From Alnus glutinosa (lineage: Eukaryota > Streptophyta > Magnoliopsida > Fagales > Betulaceae): 64,000 nucleotides of DNA. The position numbers were made by a program, and so were the translations under genes. Position 1 is the first letter of the stretch. Each line of letters opens with the position of its first letter. Positions 48,501 through 60,800 of the stretch are shown here, one piece after another. The DNA lies in assembly GCF_958979055.1 (NCBI RefSeq), contig NC_084896.1:26026001-26090000 (forward strand), read 5' to 3'. The notes below the pieces were generated by a model. The model made no database searches. It had not been told where the DNA came from and worked only from the letters and a program-made list of their open reading frames with translations.

Positions 48501-50102
48501 TTGAATATTGCATGCACACTTACAAAAGCTGTAAAGTCATTGCACTGGCCGTGACACAACCAGATGTCGTTGTTGAAGTCATATGTATCCAGCATCAACC
48601 CTCTAACCCCATTCTGATAAAAAGGAAAAGAAAAAGTAAATTCTGCAGGCACTGCAAACAAAAGATCCCCATTTCTGGCATTTTCTAAATGCTTGGACTG
48701 CATCAATAAATGCCAGAAAATATGTTCTTGACATTTGATTAGTGACAATCTTAATTGCCACTAATATAATGTCTGAAGTTTAGTTACTGGCAGATACACA
48801 CATATACCAAATAATCCTGGTGCAATAATTTGTGCTGAGGATAAAGCATCTTGCGCCAAGAATTACTTCTTGGCGTATTGTGAATCATCCTGGCGCATGC
48901 TAATGTGTTTGGGTTTATCGATCCAAATCAAATTGGATCAAATTACATAGTATGCTTGGGGTAGAAAAATAAGTTCTCCCCAGACCATTTTTTTTTCTTC
49001 GACAATTCTCAAATAAGGGTCCGTTTGAATTTACGATTTTAAAAAGTGCGATTTAAAAATAATGATTTTAAAATGTGCGATTTTAAAAAATGCAGTTAAG
49101 CGTTTGGTAAAATCGCAGTTTGACATTTAAAATCACAAGTTAGCATTTAAAATTATGCGTTTTCAAAAAAGCACTCCCTTACTTACAATTTGAAAAAGTT
49201 GTTTTATACATTTTCAAATTGTAATTTTTTAAAAATGTAATTCCCAGACGGTTCATTTTCTGTGATTTGGTTTAAAATCGTACTTTTTGTCTACGAAATC
49301 GCAGTTTCAAACATATCCTAAAAATAAGAGGCCAAACCTGAAGGTCGCCCAGTCAGAAAAGAAATCAAAATTTTTCATTTGAGGGGTCCAATATATATAT
49401 ATATATATGAATGAGGAGACAAGCGACTCAAGCTTACTTTTAATAAGGATGAAACCTAATTTATAAGCTTAAAATATATATATATATATATATTATAAAA
49501 TCTTTTTAATTAAGTGAATTTTAAAAACCATAACTCCCCTGGCATATATGTAATTCCGTCCTTGGATGGAGCCATGATTTTTGGTATGATAATACCCATA
49601 CAGTAAGCACATGAAATCCCAAGAGGATACGAGTCACTTATAACTCTTGAATTTTCACTCATTTTAAAATAAGATATTTAAACTTTAAATCGTCTCAATT
49701 TAGAGTATTCATTTTTTAGAAAGTTTCAATCTCAGTTATTCATTAGAATTTTTGGCTAAATCCTATGAAAATTCTCAAAATACTCTTATGTTTATTTTTT
49801 AAAAAATATTATAAATTTTTTTCGAAGATTTAGGTATATATATTTTTGTAAATTCCGTTAAATTCTAACTAACACCTAAATCTTAGTAATTTTTTTTGAA
49901 AAATGTGTCACATCATGTTGAAAACAATTTTTTTTAAAAAGCGTTAGGATGTATTTCTCTCTTTTCAAAAGAGGTGAAAATTTAAAGGTCAATAGTGAAG
50001 TTGTTTCAAAAAAAAAAATTCAAACTAAAAGGGCCATGGCCCCTGATTCGATCTTTCCCTATTTTCAAAAGATTTGTTCTAATAATAATAGTAGTAATAA
50101 TG

Positions 50103-50155
<53 letters not shown>

Positions 50156-51413
50156 TAATAATGATAGATATTATTTTTATTTTATTTTTTATTTTATAGA
50201 TAATGATAGATATTATTATTATGTCTTTACTTTGGATGAAATAAAGTGCAATGAGAAAGAGACTAAGAGGTCAAAATCGAATCGCCTAAACTCTAGGCTA
50301 TCTTATCTTCTCCAGAATATGCCACGTACCTCTATCTCTTTCTTTCTCTCTTGGTATTAATTTTCTTTTATATGTTTTTGTAAATGGTCATTTTCTTGCA
50401 TTATCTTCTCCATAATTTCTCGGGAAACAAACGGAAACAAATTACACTAACATACATTGAGCTGTCTGGTAATGGAGTCCTCCTGGTTGGTCGGAGCTAG
50501 AATCACAAAGCCTGTCCCCGACTTCACCCCTCTCCTTGCATACGCATTGTGCGTGGTGAGCCAAGAGTACCTGTTAAATGGTAGCCCTTTCACCTAAACA
50601 ACACAAATCATTTTTAAATTAAATTATTCAAATTACATAAAAAATCTTAGAAGAACTAAAGCAAAAAGCAACTAAAGAACAACGACCTAACCAAAGAATC
50701 AAACTAAAATTCGATCTAAACTCCAATTCTGTAGAGGATAACATTTCATTTAGTGACCTTAATTAAACTTATTTTTAAAGAGAATTCTAGTATTAATTAA
50801 TTAACATAACCTCTCGTACAATCTGTGTGAGCAATTGATCTTCAGTTTTGAGATGAGTTATTCTGATTATATTATCTCAATATATAAATGAATGAGATGC
50901 AATAAATTAAAAAATAATTAATTTTTCTTTTTTAATAAAATAATTACTACCTCAGAAGTGGGGCTGGTAGGTCGTGTTCTAGTACAACGACGTGGTCGTA
51001 CGCCATCTGCGACGCAAATCTCGCAGTGCATGCCGGAATCGCAGTCTTTGTTCGAGAAACATGTCTGTCCCTCCTGTTAAACAAATCATAAGAAGAATTA
51101 AGTTGATGCAAAGAAAGAGAGAGTTTTCATGGGAATTGAAGTTCGATCTGCAGGTTCTTATATATTGAATATTCTACATTTCTGGCAAGTATTTTTCCGG
51201 CGTATTAAAAGGGCCGCCGTGTTACCTTGCCGGCGGCGGCGAAACCAAAGAGAAAAGCTGCGGCACACAGAGTGGCAAGGAAGACTATTTTCTGCAGGTT
51301 AATTGCACAAGAGAGTTAGATCTTGATGATGATGAAGAGCATTGAAAGCAATTAAGGAGGATGAATGATGATCACCAGAAATTTAGCAGAGTACTTAAGT
51401 TACGTACCTTCAT
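45588..51413 (-). CDS. PLCX-3: PI-PLC X-domain protein, truncated tail
   Basis: Nine coding exons in transcript order: 51413-51408, 51291-51226, 51073-50951, 50593-50456, 48613-48524, 48307-48004, 46324-46101, 46009-45923, 45623-45588, joining in frame to 357 aa. Exon 1 encodes Met-Lys with a consensus GTACGT donor. The signal peptide covers about residues 1-23 ([20 protein letters not shown]). The Cys module [20 protein letters not shown] follows, then the PLC-X fold with candidate catalytic His80 (WLTTHNAY) and His132 (WLCHGQC). Like PLCX-2 it lacks the Ser-Phe-Arg codons after the second His and stops at TAG in codon 12 of the last exon (ending SGRGGPL). Past the stop, GGCTGGTGTTCCCCC still aligns with the PLCX-1 tail-coding sequence. 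In the rest of the protein it is closer than PLCX-2 to PLCX-1. Intron 6 contains a nested transposon. Expected to be secreted and soluble; substrate unknown. Confidence 0.9.
45690..45830. repeat. Dispersed TTTAATTAAA-type repeat fragment
   Basis: Phrases such as GGTCAACCATAATTAAACAA and TCAGATCCCTAACTCGCTAA match the dispersed family. It lies in PLCX-3 intron 8. Confidence 0.4.
46994..47877. mobile_element. PIF/Harbinger-like non-autonomous element with CCGG-rich core, 884 bp
   Basis: The ends TGCCCCGTTTGTTTCGGCGT and its inverse ACGCCGAAACAAACGGGGCA are nearly perfect, and TAA flanks each side (46991-46993 and 47878-47880). Subterminal parts also pair (GGTGTTTGG / CCAAACACC). The core has a 24-bp unit (CAGTCGATTCTTTTTTAAAC + AACG) repeated three times at 47178-47250, and a GC-rich tract at 47281-47640 made of degenerate GCCGGATCCGGC-type palindromes. 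A 178-codon open frame across this core is repeat-derived and not called. It sits in PLCX-3 intron 6, inserted into an older MITE-like sequence (46880-47940). Confidence 0.85.
47178..47250. repeat. Three tandem copies of a 24-bp unit
   Basis: The unit GCAGTCGATTCTTTTTTAAA + CAAC is repeated three times without change, with a partial fourth (GCAGTCGAC), inside the Harbinger-like element. Confidence 0.9.
49017..49318. mobile_element. PIF/Harbinger-like MITE, second copy of the GGGTCCGTTTG family
   Basis: It starts GGGTCCGTTTGAATTTACGA and ends ACGAAATCGCAGTTTCAAAC plus a decayed terminus, with TAA next to both ends. The interior (AGTTAAGCGTTTGGTAAAAT, ACGGTTCATTTTCTGTGATT) matches the element at 32856-33140. 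It lies in PLCX-3 intron 4. Confidence 0.8.
50106..50153. repeat. (AT)n microsatellite in PLCX-3 intron 4
   Basis: An uninterrupted AT run of about 47 bp, about 300 bp downstream of exon 4 in transcript sense. Confidence 0.85.
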
Positions 51414-51550
51414 TGATTGCTGGTGTTGGGTTGAATAACAGACAGAAAAACAAGTTTTTTTGAAGCCCACCGACAGTGCAATGAGTGTATAATTTCTTGA
51501 GATGACTGTAATTAAGAAAAGAAAAAGACACAAGAAGAATAGGCACCAAG

Positions 51551-51612
51551 AGGTAACTCAATCGGTTGGAGATCACGCTTCTTGAAATGGAGGTCAATAG
51601 TTTGAATCCTCC
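51551..51612 (+). repeat. tRNA-derived SINE fragment
   Basis: AGGTAACTCAATCGGTTGGA fits a pol III A box and TAGTTTGAATCC fits a B box about 30 bp later, the usual tRNA-like spacing. The flanks do not fold as a tRNA. It lies about 140 bp upstream of the PLCX-3 start. Confidence 0.55.
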
Positions 51613-53024
51613 CTCCCCCTCTTCTGTGTACATATTCTCACGTGCTTTTTTAATATAGAATGTGACTATTATTACGTGCATTTTTACATGCTAATTTAAT
51701 TAATTGAATTAATCGGAAGAATTTTCATCCTCTAAGCCGATTTTTAGAGGAAACTTTGTCTTTCCAAAAATGGTGAAAATGAGGAGGTAATGAGGCATTA
51801 ATATGGAATATTGTCAATAATTGAGATAAGAAAGATAAGAAATTCAATTTAAAAGAGAGAAAACTATTAATACTTAGGTGTGATGTAACCAAATGCCAAT
51901 GGAATATAATGATCATTTCATAGTTAATTGTCACGTAACCCATGATACAAATTTAATTATGTACTTTCATTCGACTTTGCGTAACAAATTTAGTTTTTGA
52001 TCATGTCCGTACGTAGTTTTCATGTAACCAATTGATAGGAATTTGAATACCTTTATACTTTACGTACGCCTATTTGTTACACTTATTTTATGTATACGGA
52101 CTGACGTGTCGTATTTTAAATGACTTTTTCATATCAGTTACTTTAAAAAAAAAAATGAGACACTTAAAACACGTCGCAATGTCATCGGTGTGAAATACAC
52201 AAGTAGGTATAAATAGTAGCATTACTCATTTACAATTAAGTTCCTGAAATTGGTTTTTGATATTGGATAAAAAAGAAAAAGAAAAAAACCTATATATTTG
52301 AAGAATTCCAATTAATAGAAAAATAATGAAAATCAAAGTCATAGAAGAAGACAATCTTGCTCCAAAAAACCAGACTTTAAGCCAAAAAGAGAGTTGTTTT
52401 TGAGTTCTCTCATAAACTGAACTCATGTTTGTGTTTGAAATGATAGATTAGGTATGACTTGAGCCAAAAAGAGAGCTCAATTTTCATAAATCCATTTGCC
52501 CGATAATTTCATGCATCCTCTAAAATTTTCGGATCTTCAAGAAGAAGAAAATGAAATCCAACAAAAAAAATTCTATTACGCATGGGTTTATAGCTGTTAG
52601 GTTCTATGTTGTGAACAAATTCAGTGTCAAAAATTGTTGTGTTTTAAGTCTAGGTTTAAGATCTAAGTTGGTTCTTAAATTAAAGTTCAAAACTTGGTTC
52701 AAAATGAAAATAAGAAGAGGTCGTTCACAATCTCAATCGAATGACGTTCGAACGAGACAAGTTTTCAAAGATTCAACATGCATGTCGATCTGAATGTCTC
52801 AATCACAGGCTCGTTCGAAAGGTGTTCAAACAAGATCATCAAGACACTTCAAGAATTGAGTTTCATAATTGAATTTTTAAATGTGTGTTTGGGTGTTGAA
52901 TTTTTGAGATTGAAAAATATTGTTTTTTAATAGTAAGAAATGATTGAAAGTTTGAAAAGTTGTGTATAATGATTGGTATTGTAAAAAGTTGTGTGGAATA
53001 ATTATTTAAATAATTATTCTATAC

Positions 53025-53340
53025 AGTGGCAGGGGGTGGCCGCGCAGAGCTTGCGGTGGCCATCGGGCCAGCCCTAGATGGTCCCGAAGGCCACCCCCAA
53101 ACCCTGAGGATGGCTGCGCGGCCGCCCCATGGACCGGGGGTAGCCGCGCGGCCACCCCCGGCCAACTTTGGGTCCAAGAAGAGCGGACGGGACTACCCAC
53201 CTCGTTCGGCTCCGTCGCGTCGTCCGTGGAGTTGCCGATCTCGAGTGTCTGACATGCAGTTGCCGATCTCGGGTGTTCGGCGTGGCTGCGTGGGGCGGTG
53301 GCTCTGTGGCTGGGAGGAATTTTGGTTTTTGTTTAGGGTG
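53025..53340. repeat. GC-rich block with GGTGGCCGCGC palindromic motifs
   Basis: Repeated phrases (GGGGGTGGCCGCGCAG, GGTAGCCGCGCGGCCACCCC, TGCGCGGCCGCCCC) lie within AT-rich flanks. The frames of 64-126 codons across it have no domain. It resembles the GC-rich cores of the non-autonomous elements in this window (47.4 kb, 63.1 kb), but clear terminal repeats were not found. Confidence 0.5.
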
Positions 53341-54758
53341 ACAGGAGGGATGATCCGGTGTTTTGCCAACATTTATCTTTTTCGTGTTTTTTTTGTTTCA
53401 TGCTGATATGTTAACCTCTTATTGGTGGGCAGAAAGACATTGGTTTTTGCCACCACCGAATAGAAGTTATTTCCAAAAAAAAAAATGAGTCACACAAGCT
53501 CTTTTCATGGGTTAATTAAAAAAAAAAAAAAAAGGTAAAATCTACCTACTCTTTTAAATTATCACTCAATTTATATTGTTTCTTCAATTTTTTATTTTGG
53601 ACAATGTCCTTCTAAATTATTAAAAATTGTCAATATTTTTCCAATGAAAAAATTACCCTTAATAAAATTCAAAAAAAAAAAAACTAAAAATAGAAAAAGA
53701 AAAAGAAATACATTAAAACTAAGGTTGTCCAAATTTAAAAATTAAATGAAAAATTAAAAAAAAATCTTTTTTTTTTTAAATTATTCTTTTAAAGAAATTA
53801 TTATTTTTAAACAAATTAAATTTTCATTTATTTATAAAAATAAAATAAAAAAAATCCAGAATTTATAGGGTATTTTTGTTTTATTGAAAAAATTGTATTA
53901 TCTTTTTGCTGGCCTTGAGAGACATTGACAATTTTTTAATAGTTTGGGGCACATTGTCCTGATTGAAAGTTTTGGAAGGAGACATTGTCAATTGAGTAGT
54001 TGTTTGAGAAGGTATGTGAACTTTTCCTTAGAAAAAATAAATGGTGACAATTTTATTTATTTTTTAATTATTTTTTTTGAATGTAAGGGGGGTAAATTTA
54101 AATAGTCCATTTATTGAGATAAAGAGTAAAAAAGAAAACCTATGGGCCGATTGAAACTGCCATGTCGGCATGGTTGGATAGTAGTGTGATAAAAGTGTAG
54201 TTTATGAATTGTGATCTCCACCAATTTATTGTCCAGATTGCTAGCAATCCAGACAACAAATGTAAAAAATTTTATGGGGTCTACTTGCTCAAATAGGTCT
54301 TGTTTAAACAGTTAAGTCTTATAAATACACTCTCATATTCACAGTCTAAATTATTAATAATTCTTACAATAAAATTATTAGAGATATGTATTCACGATTT
54401 CTAGCATTACTTTATGATATAAAATCAATGCATTAAATTAATCCATTAAAGATTATTATTTACATTGTTCCATACTTCCAATGACCCGTGCCGATACAGA
54501 TCAGACATGCCGATTCTCTCTTTTAAGCTAAAAATAAATAAAAATAATAATAAAAAATAAAACTTGGGCTTTGCTGTCTCCTCACGCTAATCAACAGTCG
54601 TGGGTCCCAAGCTACACTCAACCCCTACTCCATTCTTTGCAATTTCTCACATGCTGCCAAATCAGAGTAGGCACATTAGGATTGGAACCATCATCTTTAT
54701 AAGAAGGGAGTTTCGTTGATTATCATGCATTTTCACTCGAGCAAAACAAACGAGAAAG

Positions 54759-54762
<4 letters not shown>

Positions 54763-54819
<57 letters not shown>
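54763..54819. repeat. (AT)n microsatellite
   Basis: An AT run of about 57 bp, the longest in the window, about 0.7 kb upstream of the kinase start codon. Confidence 0.9.
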
Positions 54820-54826
<7 letters not shown>

Positions 54827-55499
54827 AGTCCATGAACCATCTAGACTTAAAAGACGTTTTGAGAGAGGAGAGAAATATCATGACTTATAAAGTGTTCAGG
54901 TAAAAAAAATCTTAGTGATGTGAATAAAATGCTTAGATGAAAGAAATCATAGTAATGTGAGACTTTAACATGCCTCCTTATATGTGGTAATTAATAGCCA
55001 AACATGTAGACAATAACGGAAGGAACAGTCTTATCATGATTATCGTAAGAAATCTGTGACTCTGATATTATGTCAAAAATTTACGGACCTATTGACACTC
55101 TCAAAAGACGCTTTTAGAAAGAAGGGAACATCATGACTTATAAAGTGTCCAGATGAAATAAATCTTAACAACATATGACACCTTAAAATTTTCAAAAGAT
55201 TATTTTTCTCCATAATATTAGATTATAAATGTGCTAAAAAAAAATAAAACAAAAAAGGGAACAAAGATATGCTTCAATCCAACGAACCCCACAGTGCTTT
55301 TAATGTGCAAATTGTGCATTAAATTAGCCAATTGGGAATCAGTTTGAGAACTTGAGGGATGGAGAAAAGACTGAGAGTGAGTGTGTGGGGCATTTTTCCA
55401 CGAACAGTCAAAACCCACTCTCATTGTCTTCACACACTCTCTTTCTCTCTCTATCGCTCTCTGTCTCTGTGGGGGCAACTTTACTTCTTCGTCTCGGTC

Positions 55500-57830
55500 A
55501 TGGGAATGTTCGCGACGCCCTTTTTGCTGGGTTTGCTGGCGTTTCTTGGAATGCAGCTCCCTGTAATAATGGCGGGTTAGTTCTATTTGATTCTTTCCTT
55601 GTTTCCAAGCTTCGCCTTTACTCTTGGTTTATTAGCTTCTTCTTTTTTCTTCCTTTTCGTTCTTGCTCTTTGTTAGGAGTATTACTTAAGGAAGCTACGT
55701 TTATTTGTTTCTCTGTTTCGTTCTCGTTTATTTGCTGTTATGGGGGGAGGTTTGGCCTGTTTTGGTTAAAATGGTGGTTCTGAAAATGGGTTTTGACTGA
55801 TAATTTGAGTTATTCGTCTATTTGGGTTTCTATCCTTGTTCTGAGATTTTAGTGTTACATTGTATATGGTTGTTTATGTGGAACTGGGTATTGTTTGCGT
55901 TATGTGTTAATTTTGAGTCATTGTAATTTCTAAAATTGTGTTTGTTTCTGGTTTTACCTTAATGGGCATTTCAATGCTGTCATTTTCGGGCTTGTCTCAC
56001 GAATTTGCAGTGTAGGTGATGACCATGCAGCTGGGTTCTTGCGGTTTGCGTGAATTTTGCTTGTGCTTTTTTGTGAATGAAATGGAAAAAAATCGTTTTG
56101 TTATTGTTTTTGGCTTGTATTGGGTCTTATTATGTTTGGATTTTTTTTGAGATTTCATATTCATGAACTTGTTTGAAATAGTGGTTGGGAGCTCCTGAAT
56201 TGATATTAGATACGTCATACTTCATACTACTGGGTCATTATTTTCTGAAGATCATGCTTAATGATTTTTTTATGATGAGTCGAATTTTATGGTATTGTTT
56301 TGGACATGGATATCGGGCATCAACTCTGTCATTGCAGCAAAAAAAAAACAAGAAAGGAAAAGAACGAGACTGCAACATGGGTGTTGGGTCCAACACATGA
56401 ATGTTGGGCATTACGGCAGCATGACAAAAACAATTAGGCTATTTTTTTGGATAATAGACTGGCCCCAAGGGGGAGGGGAAGGGATAGAGTCAAACCAATG
56501 GCCTCTACCTTATGAGGCATGATCCTGGCCTATTTTGCTACCCCTTGTGGTGCAAAAAAGAAAAAAGGATTTTACATGTTATCTAGCCATACAACTTCGC
56601 CTAGGGACTATAGAATATAACTTTTAAGTTCACTTTGTGAGGAAGTTATGTGAATCAGATTGATGTTTTACCAACTTTTTTTTATGAGAAATTTCCCGCA
56701 TTTTTGAATAGATAATCAATTGTGCATGTTGCAGATGATGACTTGTAAGTCAGAGAACATCTCATGCTTGATAATTACCTTCACTATTTTTTGCAGATTG
56801 CCCCTTAGATCTGAGCGGATCTAATTTCACCATGGTCGCCTCAATCTGCTCCACAAAAGATGACAGAGGAAAGTGTTGCCGCTACATTAATGCTTTTGTT
56901 GCAGTTTCTATTGCTCGCTATGCAAATGCCACAGGCAACCTAGGGGTTGCTGCAAATACGTCTGAAATCTGCCTGCATTCCATATCAAAAACCTTGGAAC
57001 TGTATGGAGTTACACCAAATGCAACGGTGTTTTGTGGGTTTGGAACAAAAGTTCTAGTTAATTATGAGTGTGAAGGTCGGACAACTGTCACCCAGATGCT
57101 GGAGTCTCCAACATTTGTGGATGTCACTGCAAATTGCAAAATGCCACTTTCAGAGGATAGTAATTGCAGGAAATGTTTAAATGCTAGCATCACATACCTT
57201 CATCATCAGATAGGAACTGAAGATAATATGACACTGAGTACGTGCCGCGATGCAACTTTTGTTGCAATTGCAAGCCAAGTTGATGGCAATTCATCTCTCG
57301 AAACTGCTAGCTGTTTCTTTGGAGTTCAAGGGATCAGCCCACTTCCGGGTATGAATACTTAAGTCAACTAAGTCTAAACCATTAATCTTGAGCAATAATG
57401 GATTTTTAGTATGTGGGTGTTTGTGTGTGTTGAGAAATAACAGCTGGTGTTGATGGTGCAAGCTTTCCTGTTCCTTATATACTTCCTATCTTGTATGCCT
57501 CATCTTATCATAGGGATTTGGCATTTCTGCTTTTGAAATTGAAATAATGTACTGAAATGTCCATTAGAACCTATCTATCATCTGCATTATTTTCTTTATT
57601 TTTATGTTTTCACCTTCAGGAATGTCAAACTTTTACTTATAGGTAGTAGTATAATGGTAAACATGGTTATAGTGACTCCATACGTGTTCAAGTATAGTGG
57701 GTCCTTCTTGATGAGATATGATCAGGTCGTACATCCATTTGCTATGTCATTGCTAATATATATTCTAGAAAGGAGGGGTTGGAGAAAGAGCTCTGTTGTT
57801 TGTGATATCTGTCCTAGGGACAGGTAGGGT

Positions 57831-57869
<39 letters not shown>

Positions 57870-60800
57870 CTATTTTTGAGGGGCGAGGAGGATATTGTTG
57901 TTGATGGAGCCAATTTGTTTGCTTTGTTGAAAGAAATTCCTTGATAGATTTCTCAACAAATAGATCCGGTTTCATCATAATATCCAGTGATGAGCAAGTC
58001 ATGCTAGCTTCTGATCTTTTGAGTTGGGAAGCTCTTGTGAGGGATGCTTATAAGATTTCTCACCTATAATTTTTGTAGTTTAGATTAAAGCTGACTCTTT
58101 TCTCACTTGAATATGTGGTTGAAGGATTCTGTGTACAGTTTTGTTTTGAGTGTTGGTCCAGTGAGGCTCCTCTTTGGCACTGTAATATATATATATATAT
58201 AGTTTTTTTTTTTTTCAAAACAAATTTGACCCTAAAATTTGAACTCTAGAAAGCAGTTTTATTGTAAAAATGTTATAAGAGAGGAAGATAACTGGATATT
58301 ATTAAAAGGACGAGATGGGGATGGACATAGAAGGGCCTTTTTCCTGTGGACAAAAATTTCTAGGATGAAGAAGTGATGACTATATGTTTTAGGATGAAAA
58401 AAATTTCTATGGATGTATCTGTTTTGCTTTGGAGGGCCATCAACTTCATATTCACCTTTTCAAATTACTTTCTTGGATTGCGGTGTACCCTAATCTTTCA
58501 AGGTGGTGGTCTAGTTGCTACTTTTTTTTTTTTTTATAAGTAAATTTAGTCTTATTGAAAGCGTAAGGCGCTTCTAAGCACACTGGAAGTATATAAAAGG
58601 AACCTCATCCATCTGCTACTAGATGGATGAGGTTGTCTTGGCATTTTTTACACCTCTTATATAATGAAGGCAATTGTCATGCCTTTTGAGTTTCCTAGGT
58701 CATCTGTTTTTGAGGCTGTTATTGAATTAAAGGAGTCAGTTAAGGTTTGATATGATTATCAGTAATTTTATACTTCCATTGATCTGCAGTCATGTCGTGC
58801 AAAGTAACAAAGCAGTTTTCCTTTTCTGAATGGGCTTAGATCCAAAGTTTTCAATATGCAGTCATTGAATTCCTTTGTCGCAAGTGGAAAAGAGGCTTGT
58901 TATTTGGTGGGTGTTTTGAGGGGGGGGGATGGAGAGGGGATATACTTTTGGTTGATATGGGTGTGTTGGCTTATATGTTTACTTCTTTGTTTTTTTCCTG
59001 TAGGAATTTCCATAAACTCACAAAAGCTATTAACGGAGTCTATTTCTAGGGTCAGGAAATCTGTGTAACTAAACCTCCCCTTAGGAAGGACAGTGGTAAT
59101 GCTATTTAAAAGAAAGTGATTTATTTTGGCTTAATTCTAAGGGGATTCATCATGTGGCTTACAAGAATTTAGTAGTAGGACTCGATCTGTGGGAATAAAT
59201 GGTAATGAGATCTTTTGTTATTTTTACTGTGGTGGATAGCAAAAGCGTCACTCTACCATGTTTAAAATTAGGCAGTTTACTCTTAAATCTAAACAGTTTT
59301 TTATATTTGACTGGTATCAATACAATTCTTTAGCCCCCAATTGGTTAAAAGTTAGAGCTCTTTTTCACACAAATAACTCTGGTGAACAAGCAGAGACTGA
59401 ATTGAGTAGTTTACTTTGGACATACTTTTCATTAAGTACTTAACAAAAGCCAGTTCTACTCAAGAATAAAAAGAGAATAAAATAACGAAAAGATCTGTTG
59501 CCTCATCTAACTATCATTTCGCTAAGTTTCATACATTTTTGTAGCTTTTCTAATTTTTTTATTTATTTATTTATTTATTTTTTATTTTTATTTTTTGGGG
59601 TGGGGGGTTCCTTATGGTGGTGATTTTATCGCTGATGATCATTTGTTGCCAATCTGATCCCAGTTTCAGAGCCGGCCCCATCTTTGCGGCCTGAGGCTTC
59701 TCCAAGTCCATTGGTTGCTGAGAGCCCAAAACAACTAATGTTGGGTATACCCTCAAATAAAAATCACCATCCCTATCGCCTGAAATTGATTCCAGGTGTC
59801 GGGATTGCTGTTACAGCAGTTGCTGTTATGATGCTGGTAGTCTTGGTATTTCTTATTCGTAGGAAAAGCAGAGAGCTGGAGGATTCTGAAAATATGGATA
59901 AGACATCTTCAAAAGCTTTTCCTCCTCGGCCTATGCGAAAATTTCAGGAAGGTATGGCCCCGGATCTTTTATGGTTACGTCCTCTCTTGACATTCCCATA
60001 TATCAACATCCTATTATTTATCTTTTTTTCTCTTTTGGGGGGTGGGGTGGCGGGGTTGGGGGGTGTCTTTTCTGGGATTCGGGGTTAAGTGTAGGTCCTT
60101 CATCTATGTTCCGAAAATTCACCTATAAGGAGATAAAGAAGGCAACTGACAGTTTCAACACTGTCATTGGGCAAGGAGGATTTGGGACAGTGTACAAGGC
60201 TCAATTTAGTGATGGCTTAGTGGCAGCAGTAAAACGTATGAACAGAATTTCAGAGCAGGGGGAGGATGATTTCTGCAGAGAGATTGAGCTTCTTGCTAGA
60301 CTGCATCATCGGCACCTTGTTTCTCTAAGGGGCTTTTGCATTGCAAAACATGAGAGGTAGTTCGTCCATGCACCCACTTGAGTGCTGCCCCTCATGTATT
60401 GGCAACACTAAATATTTTTGTTTGCTTCGTGGCAGGTTTCTCATGTATGAGTATATGGCAAATGGAAGCTTAAAGGATCATCTTCATGGTATGCTTCTCG
60501 CTTCTTCAATTTCTTTTCTTCCCCACCCCCCCTTGGCCCAGCCCTCCCTCCCTCATTAACAACTGTTTCTAAAGCCCCCTTAGTTGATGCTTGTGTATCT
60601 TAATGAATTTGATCTCATGTTTGTGCAGCTCCTGGCAGAACTCCTCTCAGTTGGCAGACTAGAATGCAGATTGCGATAGACGTGGCTAATGCTCTGGTAA
60701 TCTACAGAATTATGCTCCTCTCTTTGGCTGGTTGCTTAGCTTTTGTTAATTTTCAGATCTACTTAAAGCTAAATTAATATCTTACAGAATTGCTTTTTAT

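Larger units (their letters stand above)
51414..55499. other. Intergenic region between divergent PLCX-3 and the receptor kinase
   Basis: These 4.1 kb contain the upstream regions of two head-to-head genes. They hold a SINE fragment at 51551-51612, a MITE-like end at about 52220-52232, a GC-rich block at 53025-53340, A-rich tracts at 53520-53533 and a long AT run at 54763-54819. The leader of the kinase gene has a CT-rich stretch at about 55436-55471. No extra gene is supported. Confidence 0.5.

Noticed and set aside
51551..51612. tRNA gene
   Set aside because: A-box and B-box-like phrases exist, but the acceptor and anticodon stems do not pair; a SINE remnant is the better reading.
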